Shown here: one piece after another, positions 1 through 11,067 of the stretch | Layout of the letters: each line of letters starts with the position of its first letter | How positions within the stretch are numbered: the stretch's first letter is position 1 | Origin: Apostichopus japonicus | Lineage: Eukaryota; Echinodermata; Holothuroidea; Aspidochirotida; Stichopodidae | DNA length: 64,000 nucleotides | Assembly (NCBI RefSeq): GCF_037975245.1 | Contig: NC_092575.1 | Span: forward strand, 7,787,001-7,851,000 | Direction: 5' to 3' | Notes under the pieces: generated by a model | The model's database searches: none | What the model was told of the DNA's origin: nothing | What the model saw: only the letters and a program-made list of their open reading frames with translations | Position numbers and translations under genes: made by a program

Positions 1-279
1 GTAAATAACTGTTCCATATAGTAAGTAAGTTTGAACGTGAACGCAGTATTCATGATAATTAATGAGGCTGAGCTTGCACTTCTGCCACACATACCCACAC
101 GTCACACGCCTACGTCGACCCATCCCCAAAGGAAACAGAAAGAAATCTGAAACCACAGATAGTCCATGTGCAGGACGAGCCCCTCCCCCCCCCCCTTACC
201 AACCCATGGACCGTAAAAATGGCTCAGTGTCCAAAATCTTCCAATATGCAATCTATGCTGCAATTTTCTAGTTGGCTTA

Positions 280-541
280 TTTTTTCTTAGCAATATCTAA
301 ATCTGTGCATGTTTCGACATAATATATATATATATATTTATTTATATATATATATATATATATACTGTCCACAATCAGGAATACACCGCATATAACGTTA
401 TAAAGTGTATTTTTATAGTTGACTTCCTTTTTTCTTAGCAATATCTGAATGTGTGCATGTTTCCACATAATATATATATATATACTGTCCACAAACAGGA
501 ATAAACCGCATATAATGTTATAAAGTGTATTTTTATAGTTG
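280..541. repeat. Two-copy tandem duplication
   Basis: TTCTTAGCAATATCT...GTGCATGTTT..(TA)n..CTGTCCACAA.CAGGAATA...GTGTATTTTTATAGTTG occurs at about 284-421 and 432-541, differing mainly in TA length. Confidence 0.85.
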
Positions 542-3500
542 GCACAGTTGATCGTAATTTAATTAGGTTTCTCGATATTTCTTTAGTTAACTTTTTATCA
601 TCATTGACAGAGAGCTATAAGAAAGACGAATGTAGAAATGAACTCAGTAGATGTATATAAGTGATATAGAAATTTTGCTTTTCAAGAGCTTTCTTCCGTT
701 CGTATAAACAGATTAATGTATGAGAAGGGTAAATCTAATAAACTATGTCAATATTCGATCAAACTAACTTGCATAAAGCTTATATAAAGAGAAATTGTTT
801 TCTTCTAAAAATGTACAAGGATGTCGCTGTCGATTTTCATCATTTTCATTCATTTTTTCGTTATTATTGTACTTTGTTATAGATGTCTTGGTAATAACTT
901 AATTTCTAATTTGATTCAAGTAGAAGGTTTCATCTTGCTTCTTAATTTCTGTGTTTGTTTTGCTCCTTGTATAGGATATAGACCGGTTGTATTAGAACGA
1001 GGTCACGGGGTGTGTTTGTAGGTGTAGCTCATTTATTATTTAGATAAATAGGTCAATTGAGTATCTTCAAATTAATTTTCTGCCACAAAGTAAAAAAAAA
1101 AAAATCAATCATAACCATGACCAAAGTCAAATTCCAAGCCACAGGTCGCTTTATACTTTTTTTCCTCTGAAGTTTGAGAGGTCTATAGAAAGTGTCGTGC
1201 CACTTTCAAAATTCAAGTTAAATTTCAGTTAAAGTAACCCATTAGTATTATATTTAATAAAAACAAAATTATCTTGTTTTTTGGTTTTCTTCAAAATAAA
1301 TAAGTATTACTAGTTATTAATACACGATTTCATATTGTATGGATGACGCATTTCATGACGCAATGCAGCAACCAAATTTTTTTTTAAAATATGATAACAA
1401 TAAATCGTAAACGCATAATCTAATCTAGTTTTTTATGGCTTGCATGTTGAAGAGTATGAATGGAAGTACATGTGGTGAGAAAATTGGGTCAATTGAGGCA
1501 ATTTTAGACCCATTTAGGCCTCCCAGGAGCAGCGTAGGAAATTTGTTTACCACTGAGTGAAGAGGTTTGTTTACAAGTGCCGAAAACTTCCGGCTCGGAT
1601 AGCAAAAAATCTACATGGTCATGATACGGAAAATTGATGGTGCCATGAAAGGCCAACTTGTCAGCTATCCGGTGATGGGTAGCGTTTAGCTAGTGAAAAC
1701 TTCTATCTAGACTTAGAGACCACATTACTTTTGTGATTTAGTGTGTAAGTCAATGGGGCTTTTAATGGGCGTATGCTACCCTAAGGTGTGTTGTTGACTT
1801 TCGGAAGAATCTCCACCGCGTGTAGCGTAGAGACTCTCCTGAAACGACAAACGTTAATGAATGTTGTACCTCTGTTTTGACCGTAACATGCAAGTTAATG
1901 AGAAAGTAATTGATGAGTCTCAACAGCTCGCAGACAACTTTTCTTCTTCTTTTATTAAAGTGATTCTCATGTAAGATTTCTAAACTTTAAAATATTCAAC
2001 TTTTACTTCATTATTGGTAAGGATACGTGGTTAGTGAAGTAAATGAACTTTTGTTACGGACTTGAACTATATTTATAGTATTCAACAGTGTCGAAAACAT
2101 GCATGATAAACATACACACTCACATACAAAACTACCCGGCATCAGACGTTTCTTTTTGCACGAGTCTTCACTCCCTTTATGGCAGACTTTGGGACTTGAT
2201 ACGTTATAGTCCAATGTGTTAATGTTAGTCCATTGTTTTATCAATTCTAAGAACTCCATCAAAACATATTTTAACTTCATATAAACATTAGATCATCCTT
2301 GGTTGACATTCAATACAACTTGACCTTGACAAATTTGTAAGACATTATATAAAACTTGTAATTTGAGGTTATAAATGTTTTATGTTTACCCATTGCATTG
2401 TATCTGAGGAAATGACTTAATGTTCTGTGTATTAGACTACATGGTTCAGCCAATTGATCTGACTAACTTCAGCTAAAGGAGCACTCCCTTAAGAAACAAT
2501 TAAATGTTATGGAAATACAACCTGAACTAATAGCAGGTGTTTTTATGAATTTTTAATATATCAAACTTAATTTTTTGCCTTTAGTCATTCATTAATGTTG
2601 AATTTTTCATTGATATTTTCCTCAAGCTTGTCACGCAATTTCTCTTTCATACACTCGAGAAAGCTGAAACAATGGTTAGCATTTACGTCAATTACAGTGT
2701 ATAGAACAGAAGGAGAGAATATTTTTCTCTAATTTGCATAGAAAACAAAGAAGTAATATATATTTCATGTTGATTGCAATGTGTTGCAAAAGAACAAAAG
2801 ACAAGACGATAACACTTTGCTACCTGTTCTGCATAAAAGTGAAGAAATGAATAAATGGAGAAAAAAGAACTAAAACGGTGGATTTCAGTTTAGTTTTAGA
2901 CATTTATGAAGCATATGGCATATCACCAGGTAGCACATGTTCAAAATTAGTGTTGTAATTAGTACTTTAACTTGTCGCCGATAATGAATAACGTATAAAC
3001 TCCGTTTATTTGCATCATTATCATAATTTTATAAGGAAATGATTTTAAAAAAGCTGACCGTGCAATATGGTCACAAATAATGGAAAAGTTAACGGTTTCA
3101 CATACTTTGTGGCATTACGACAATTAAACCACGATATCTCTCAAAAGAAGCAAGATATTCCTTATGTATTAAGGCCGGAGGGCGTGAGGTGGTGGCAGGC
3201 TGTTCATCACAAATATCTCAATGTCGAGATGTGGGGGGGGGGGGGGTCAAGGGGAGGAGGTTGTTAGAAAAGATATATCTGTAGTCCGTGAGATAATCAG
3301 ACGTCCGAGAAAATATTGAATGGGCGCGGGAAATATGGGATAAAGAATAGGGAATTCTCAGTTTTATAAAACACTGAACGAAAAATGAAGTGCGCTAACA
3401 AAAAGGAGGAGGGGACGGGGATATAATCGTCGCCGGTCCTGACTGTCAACGCATATGCAGATAATGGCTGGGCTTGCTTCTTCTATAATATGATAATATG

Positions 3501-3953
3501 ATTTCATATGTTTATCGTTCTTGTTTTGATACATAGAACCCGTTTTTGAAATGTGGCAAAGATCAATAGAAAGGCGGAGGATGTCATGAATTCTACCTTC
3601 TATTTCCATTAATTACAAATACTTGTGTCGTAACTAAATACCTTTGTCACAGCTGTACACATTCCTTGCATTCTAACATTCATAACGACAAATTTTTGGA
3701 TTTGACCAGCTGCACCTCCTAGTCCCCTCTCCCTACCTCAAATAAAACTGGTGGAGACAATATTTATCATTGTCCATACTGCCCCCACCTCGTTAGTAAA
3801 CAACAAACAAATCACATTACAACAACACCAAAACAAAAGAAACACATTGGTATAAAAACAAACTTCCCCAAACCGCCTCAAATGGAAAAAAGGAAAGGAA
3901 CTGTACCTCCATTTTGCAATTTCAAAGTTTAAATGGTTACGCCTGTGGCCTAC
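542..3953. other. Inferred intron of GPCR gene 1; no gene seen
   Basis: AT-rich sequence without convincing frames or splice-bounded exons on either strand. Contains a G run at 3232-3246. By strand and position it should be intron between the exon at 3954 and an unseen downstream exon. Confidence 0.6.
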
Positions 3954-4638
3954 CTGATTTTCTGTCGGCTCTTCGTATGGTACGTTGTTGCCTTAGTCTC
4001 TTGATCATATAGTAATGGAGGAAAGTGTTGGTCACGATCGGGAATACGTAAATGAGAATAAACACATAAACACCGATGAATCGCTGGATTCTCGAAGAAA
4101 ACTGAACAAAACTACAATCTTTCGTCGAAGAGTCGTAATCGAAAGTGAAAAAGAACCATGCGCTTGAACATCCTCCAAGTAACCAGCAAAAGAGCATAAT
4201 AAACAGACTCTTTTTAATTGTAAACATATTCTTGTAAACCAATGGATACACGATAGCAACAAATCGTTCCAAGTTAACAGAGAGCAGGCTGTAGATGGAC
4301 GCTATAATGGTCACCCACAGAGGATATTTAGACACGAAAACTCGACAAATAAGCTCGCCAAGAAACCCATGTGGTACAGAAGGGGTGGAGAGGAAAAAGT
4401 GAAAGGGTATCACCCAAACACAAGTCAACATATCGGTAACACTGAGGTGTATTATAAATTGACTCGTTCGATTTCGCAACGCTGGGATGCGAACCAAGGC
4501 GAAACATACCAAAAAGTTACCGGTGATTCCAACTGCTGCGATTAAGCCGTAAATTATACGAACAAAGCTGTTATGTTCTATTCCAACTGCCCATCCGGTG
4601 TCCATATTAGGACTCTCAGTATTGTTTTCTGACGCCAT
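3954..4638 (-). CDS. Class A (rhodopsin-type) GPCR gene 1, first coding exon, TM1-TM5 (partial gene)
   Basis: This exon encodes 228 residues plus one base of the next codon. The start ATG at 4638-4636 has A at -3 and G at +4, and aligns exactly with the start of the paralogue at 39708. The order visible is: short N-terminus with an N-N-T glycosylation site; TM1 with the TGN motif; TM2 with LSVTD; Cys before TM3 (ELICR); ERF in place of DRY at the end of TM3; CW in TM4; an extracellular-loop-2 Cys (KDCSF); and TM5 with YVFP. The exon ends at a GTAGGC donor (3953-3948). An exon with the TM6 CWxP and TM7 NPxxY motifs was not found between 1 and 3953, so it should lie past the left edge; the paralogue has a 10.3 kb intron here. 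The architecture suggests a peptide or small-ligand receptor, but the ligand and subfamily cannot be assigned. The GPCR call is firm and an orphan status is inferred. Confidence 0.9.
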
Positions 4639-6959
4639 GATAACGAGAAGATGGAAAAACCTCTGGAATTAAATGTACAGTGAAATCGTTTTGTAGAAGT
4701 AGCCACAAAATGCTTTTTTTTTGTCGCAGATAATGATGTAAGATTTATAATTAAAATTAAACTTAGTATCACAATGGCTATAATTTCCTCACCCTTGGTT
4801 TCATTTTATTTTATACGTCAAAGATATTAACTTGCACGTATATATTGTTCTGCTAATTAACCCATATCTCAAGTGCCGAATATCTGCTTGATTAGCGTTC
4901 CCTGTGACATGTAACCGTAATTTCTCGCGAAACTACTCGTCAACGCCGGACAGATCGTTGTCGAAAGGGATGACTTCGCTGTTACTGAGTCAAATCACGT
5001 CAAATATACTGGTGCAATGTGGCCGATCTTTAGTACTTACATACATATTAAATACCGATTGTCATGGAAACAGGAAAAAACCCAAAACGTCTGCGCTGAC
5101 GTTAGAGCAGTAGATGTACGTAGTGATAATATTGTTTACAATACTTTATAAGTTAGGTGTAAATACGCCGTGTTGATCACGCGATTGTCAGTCACATGTA
5201 ATGATTAAAATTAATATATGAACGATTTTAAACCATCTGCTTTTTCCTACCTTAACTTACACAAACATTTTTCACCTCTTAGTATCTCCTCTAAGGTACG
5301 ACTACTCCAATGTTCCATACAAACTCTATGCCGTATTATCCTAAAAGCTGACAGCATTAAAAATAATCACAATATTACTCCCGATTCTAATATGCAAAGT
5401 ATCACATATGTACATTTTCTATGAGATTATGAAAGTGTTGTTGGCACAGGTTATCATCTCTTGCGTTGGGAGGCGACAATAGGGAATAGGGTGGGGGAGG
5501 GTATAGAACGCCGTTTGTTCCCTTGAGGAGGAGTTCACGGAAAATAAGAAACATTTTGGTGGTAAAATCGCGATGAATAACTGTTGATTATTGTATTGAT
5601 AAGGCGGTGGCAAGAGTGGCTTCTGTTGAGTAGACTGGTATTTACCGAAACCTTCATACGGGTATGAGCCATACTGACGTGGAGAAGAATTTTGAGGGAT
5701 GGGAAATATGGAACGCCAAAACGGACATTCTCAGTAACTTTTTATGCAGCTTTTACTCCTTCTACAGTAGTAACTTTTGTGTCACATAATGAGAAACTCA
5801 GTTACAAGTCATTATGTGAGGTTCTTTTTCCTCAGCATAATGACGAAGGCTTGAATTTTTATCGGGCCGTCTGTCAGCTGTCACAGAAAGGTCGCCATTC
5901 CGGGAAAAAATTATATTGTCTTTATTATGCAGCTTTTACTGCAGCATCGTGACTTCACGAACAATCGTAGTTATTATACGGCAATGTTAACAGTCACATA
6001 ATGACCAAGAAAGAAAAACCAAATTTGCGGCAACATTATTGTCAAATAAGTACCGTACTCACTTAAAATCTTACTCATAATGCGGCAGTCTTTACTGCAG
6101 CATAACGACCTCCGTTAACGTACTTGTTATTCTGCAACACTAACTTCACAGAATGACTAAGGCACTCGAAAAAACGGACATTATGTTATTTGACGGCGGC
6201 GCTGTTCAAGAAATATAAAATTTCTGCGTTGCTGGCGTTTTGAACAGGGAACATATTATTTTCTTCATGACGCTAAACATTAATAACATTAGCGAATACT
6301 TTTGACATAGGTACCTCCTGAAGACGTAATCCTGCAAGTTTATAGTGGAATACTTAAATGAATATGCATGTGGTAATTTAAATACTCTTAATTTCTTTGA
6401 CACGAAAGAAGAAATAAAGCATATTGTCTTGACTGAATAATCGATATAGAAAGGGATTGAGGAACTGATGGCGCTATGTTTGTATTGGTCGACTGTGGTG
6501 CTAGTCTCGTCGGAGAACGCGCTAAATGTGACGCTTGTTTCGAAATGCCCCATGTAGTGCCGCCGGTTAGATTACTGGGCCGGTAGCAATGTACACCCCT
6601 GCTGCATGTTTCCTTGCTTTATCTTCACTTTTAGTTCTTCGTTGATCTATCATCAAGCGGTTTCACTGTGTAATGCTTACGTGTACTATGGAGATTATGA
6701 GAATCGCATGCAGCAATGCTTACATTGTTGTATGGACGAAAGCAAATAATGCTAAAAACATATAACGAATTCACACTAACGATACAGGAATTCTGGAACC
6801 TTGACGATAGAGAACTTGAAACTTCTTTATTAACCTATAGTTTAACACAGTACCTTCTGTAGCATTTTATGTAACCAAATATGCAATTAATATTAATATT
6901 GTCAATATGTGAATACAGCTGTATCTCGGAATATAAAACACATCAATGTAATTACTTAT
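4639..6959. other. Intergenic, upstream of GPCR gene 1
   Basis: No supported gene. The promoter of GPCR gene 1 should be here but no clear core element can be picked out. It holds the degenerate tandem repeat at 5733-6170. Confidence 0.6.
5733..6170. repeat. Degenerate ~155-190 bp tandem repeat, about three copies
   Basis: The blocks GCAGCTTTTACT and TCACATAATGA recur in order (about 5740/5781, 5930/5994, 6085/6148), and TCACATAATGA is also inverted at 5809. No coding signal. Confidence 0.5.
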
Positions 6960-7004
6960 CAGGTGCGTATCCAGGGGGGGGGCGTTGGGGGCGCGCGCCC
7001 CCCG

Positions 7005-7175
7005 GGTAAGAAAAAGAGGAGAGAAAAAAAAGAGAAGAAGAAAGGAAAAAAGAGGGGAAAAAGAGGAGGAGGAGAGGAAGGAAGGGAAAAGAAAAAGAAG
7101 AAAGAGAGAAAAAGGAGAAAAGGAGGGAGTAAAAGAAAAACGCGAAGACACCGGGGAGAGAAAGAGGAACAGTGA
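7005..7175. repeat. Purine (GA)-rich tract
   Basis: Almost uninterrupted purines on the plus strand for about 170 bases; frames here are compositional. Confidence 0.85.
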
Positions 7176-7399
7176 CATCATTACAGCGCTGAAGGGTAAC
7201 CAGTGACGGATCAATGATTTCGTAAAAGTGTGACTCACCCTACCCCTTACACCGACAACTCCATTTTTTGACGTTTCCATTTTCCTCTCTCACTAATGAT
7301 CTATATATGTACTTTATATGGTCTATCATAACGCGTGTGTAGAATTGTGCTATGAAACCAATTGTGGCTGGTCTCGAACTCGACCGTGTCGTCGGGGAA

Positions 7400-7740
7400 C
7401 ATGACGCATTTTGGGATGGGGGCGACCGCCCGCCCCCCCCCCATTCAGCATTTTTTTAAATGATATCGCTAAGTAATTTCAAAATAGAAAGTGCTTAGAG
7501 GCAACTTACAAGGCCTGGGAAGTGTCATTTCCAGCGATCTGGGAGACATTTTCGGCCAAAATTTGCTTGTACGCTTCGCGCTAACAAATGGTCCTGGGTA
7601 GTGCCATTTCCAGCGATCTGGGAGGCATTTTCGGCCAAAATTTTCTTGTACGCTTCGCGCCAACCTATGGTGGCGCTACGCTGAGATAATTTGCCTACAG
7701 GCTTCGCCCCTCCCTTGGCAAATTCCTCGCTACGCGCCTG
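7400..7740. mobile_element. hAT-type MITE, family CAGGCG, inverted orientation, one end decayed
   Basis: The right end CTCGCTACGCGCCTG at 7740 and internal blocks match the family. The left end near 7400 is degenerate and no target duplication is seen. An internal ~70-bp block is duplicated in tandem (about 7512-7580 and 7588-7655). Confidence 0.6.
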
Positions 7741-8090
7741 TTCGAATTTGTAACGCAAACAGCAGATATCACATCATATCAGTGAGCATGTAAATGGCGT
7801 TCCAGGATGAAAAGCCTCAAAACTGTCCGACTTGCCTGAAAAAATAACCAAAAATTTTCGCGCGCGAAGCGCGCGTTCAACGTGTTCAATATCATATAAG
7901 CAAGCATCGGTTATTACATCGCATGCCATCATGTACCGTACGGTCCGTTCAAATTGCGCAGTATTTCGCGGGATGCTAATGTAAACAACGACATGTCTCA
8001 TGTAGATGTATAAAAAGCATAGAGGTCCAATTATGTCAAAACTCTCTTTTACATTAGTAATGGCGAATTAGGGGCTGCACCCCCGCCGCG

Positions 8091-8477
8091 CAGTGGCGGA
8101 GCGTCCATACGGTCGGGGAGGGGGGGGGGGGTTGATGCCCCCCTGACGGACTCAAATGGACTGCTGGCGCCTTTTTCAGCTCTTTACCACTTTTTACTTA
8201 TTCTACATTATTAACTTTTTTATTGCGCTCTCATCTACTTATTGAAATTTCTCACATTTTGTTGGTGTAATTTGGCGATGACACCTTATTCTTCGTTTAT
8301 CTGCAAATTAGCCAGGCCCGGAAAGGGTCATTTCCGGCGATCTAGGGAGTATCTTTATTCAAAAATTTTCTGTACGCTACGCGCCAACCAGTGGTGGCGC
8401 TCCGCTTAGATAGTGTCGAAAGCGCTCCTACAGACCATTCTCGCCACTCTTGACCAATACCCCTAGCTCCGCCACTG
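8091..8477. mobile_element. hAT-type MITE, family CAGTGGCGGAGC (387 bp)
   Basis: Ends CAGTGGCGGAGCGTCC and CCCTAGCTCCGCCACTG are inverted repeats flanked by a perfect 8-bp duplication, CCGCCGCG (8083-8090 and 8478-8485). The interior shares the TTTCCGGCGATCT...TGTACGC segment with the CAGGCG family, so the two are related. No coding capacity. Confidence 0.85.
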
Positions 8478-9019
8478 CCGCCGCGCCTCCTTATACGCCT
8501 ATGTGTGTAGTGTTCGCTTTCGGAAATATCTGCTATTTTTCATTTCCTTCAACCGAGTTTTATAATAGCCGTTATAAGAGGTTTTAATGTTTGTACACTA
8601 ATAAATTAACTGTGTCGGAATTTTCGAAAATTTCTGACCAACATTCTGCATCACACTTCCCTCTACTCGTGCAATATTGACCGGTCTGTTAGGGGTTGAA
8701 GGAAGCTTTTCTATATTGGTTGTCCATAGATGAAATTTTGTACAACATTATGGGTATGTTTTGAAGTGAGTTTATTCACGAGAAATGTGAATTTTCAAAT
8801 TCGGAACAAATATGGGGCTTAAAACCTTGAAAAGTGGGGCTGACGGGTATTGTGGGCCGCGACGTAGAATCACCTACAAAAGCAAAGACCCACAGGAGAT
8901 GCCATCAGGTCGAACATGATGTGTGCCGGGTTGACAAACTTCAAAAAGGTTATGGATGGAAAAAAAAACTATTAGGAAATACCTGGTTCTCAGGCAAAAA
9001 GTGTACATCTGGTTGGTCA

Positions 9020-9171
9020 TTTCAAGCCCGAGAAGTGCCGTTTCCGGTGATCTGGGGGGGTTTCAAAACAAGAAATTTTCTTGTACGCTGCGCGCCAACC
9101 GATGGTGGCGCTCCGCTTAGATAGTAATTCGCGCCCCCCGGGTTTGAAAATCCTGGATACGCGCCTGCTTA
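9020..9171. mobile_element. hAT-like element fragment ending CCTGGATACGCGCCTG
   Basis: Shares the GATCTGGG...CTTGTACGC...GCGCCAACC block with the CAGGCG family but has a different terminus, TATCCAGG. The same terminus occurs at 6960 (CAGGTGCGTATCCAGG), so the two may bound one interrupted element of about 2.2 kb. Confidence 0.45.
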
Positions 9172-9510
9172 TAACTGTCGAGTGTCTTTAGAAATAGTGA
9201 ACCATAGTACTGTTTTCTTATTTCAGGCATAGTCATGATACCTTGCTCCCGCCGCACAACCGCAATATACGACCTCATACACTGTTGTAGCATGTTCGAT
9301 GTACATACCAATTGACCTAAATACTGACCTAAATCATTGAACCACTGTGATGTCAAAGAGCTTTTAGATGTTCTCATAATTGGGTAATTACTACCCCACA
9401 TTGGAAAGCTGACAGGTTGGCCAGCCATGGCACCTTTACCTTTCCGTAACCATATTGATGTTTAGCGATGAAATCCCAAAGTTGTCTCTACATACCTCTA
9501 GAGTTAGGCA

Positions 9511-9736
9511 AAATATTTCACCAAAACGGAACTAGCATTGTTGGATACAGGTGGCAGGTTCCTACAGTGGAATTATGACTTTCCTTATCGGTTTCGAACC
9601 TCTGGACGTACAATCAGCGTCCATATCCTAGTGGTAAGGGTGTCCGCATATAAAGTGGGAGACCCGGGTTCGAATCGTGGAGGCTGGAAGTTTTTTCACT
9701 GTTCTGGATTTTCCGATCTCACTACAATTTCAATGA
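9511..9736 (+). mobile_element. tRNA-derived SINE (family B)
   Basis: A leader with TGGAATTATGACTTTCC and CGGTTTCGAACCTCTGGACG is followed by a tRNA-like unit (A box TAGTGGTAAGGGTG, B box GGGTTCGAATCG) and a 3' body ending CTACAATTTCAATGACA before (CA)n. Matches 26612-26890 in reverse. Confidence 0.72.
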
Positions 9737-10483
9737 CACACACACACACATATATAGATATAGATCTGTATCTATATCTATATATTTATATTTGCACCGC
9801 ATGCATGTACTTTCATTCAAAGGCAAATCCTAATCAGTAGCATTGCCCCCTTGTGGATTGTAGCACGTTTCATGATAACTAGTCTATATGGAGTATGATA
9901 TATCCATTTGACCAGATAAAAGAAGACCTTACGTTTTCGACTAATTTTTCTCCGCCGAACAGTTAAGCGGACGAGCGCCCTCTATTCGAACTGGTTTTTA
10001 AAAAATAAAAAAAATTGTTAGTACTTACACAAGTTCAAAACGCTACATTCCAAATCAAGGTATTGTAAAGTTTATAGATAATAGAACGTGAATAAAGATA
10101 TTAGAAACATGTACTGAACTATGTTCTATAATCTGCTTCATGAAAGTCCGCTATAAATGTGGACGTATCATGAGGCAAATGAGGTTACAGTATCTCAGGC
10201 AGTAATTGTTTTTTTTTTAAAGAGGTTTACACATCAATAATGCATATCACTCCAATTTGCCGTCATTCTAACCTACTAACCTGTGATATCAGTTATTGTG
10301 TTAGGCTAATTATAACATTTCTCACCACATACACTTGGTGCTATGTATCATTCTGAACGGATAAATATATGATTCAGAACCAGAGCTGTACAGGTGCATA
10401 GCACAGTGAATTGCTCCATTGATTTACACACTAAACTCGTCACTTTCCAAAGCTGCTATAGACCATATATGTATCTTTTTTGT

Positions 10484-10708
10484 ATTTTAGATCCTCCTGC
10501 AAGCAGGAACTCGCAAAGAAGCCATCATTGGCATATCAAAGCCGCAAGCTGACCGAAGTCAGTCTCTTAGATTCATATGTAACGTCCATGATTATGAATT
10601 GTCCACAACTCTGTAACTGGACGACATACATTAATCTTGGAGTGACTCGAACTCGGGACCTTATGATTGAAAGGCACCGGCGTTAATCACTGAGCTAACA
10701 CTCCCATA
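10484..10708 (-). mobile_element. tRNA-derived SINE (family A), second copy
   Basis: On the minus strand it starts GGGAGTGTTAGCTCAGTG, then GGTCCCGAGTTCGAGTCAC (B box), and ends in the GCAGGAGGATCTA block shared with 58236-58456. The plus-strand frame across it is a by-product. Confidence 0.75.
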
Positions 10709-11000
10709 TATAGAAGTTTGAATTGGACTCCTCCCATGACAAATTCAAAGTTACCCACCATGACCATATAGATTTTAGAACCGACCCTCCCCTCTCCTCC
10801 CTCCCTCCACCAACCCATCTGCCAGCTCTCGCTGCGGAATCTTCCTGTTTCACCGATGACATTCTAAACCGCCTTTAATCACCTTCAATCATCCTGGTAT
10901 ATGTACCATCAGTATGGGTCATTTTCATCCTCTTTCAACATCAAAGCATAAATATAAAATGAATGTGACAGCGTTACTCGATATGAATAGACATAATTGA

Positions 11001-11002
<2 letters not shown>

Positions 11003-11064
<62 letters not shown>
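11003..11064. repeat. (TA)n microsatellite
   Basis: Pure TA run of about 62 bp. Confidence 0.95.

Positions 11065-11067
<3 letters not shown>

Noticed and set aside
6867-7280. 137-codon minus frame and overlapping plus frames rich in Lys/Arg/Glu
   Set aside because: Purine-rich low-complexity tract within transposon debris.
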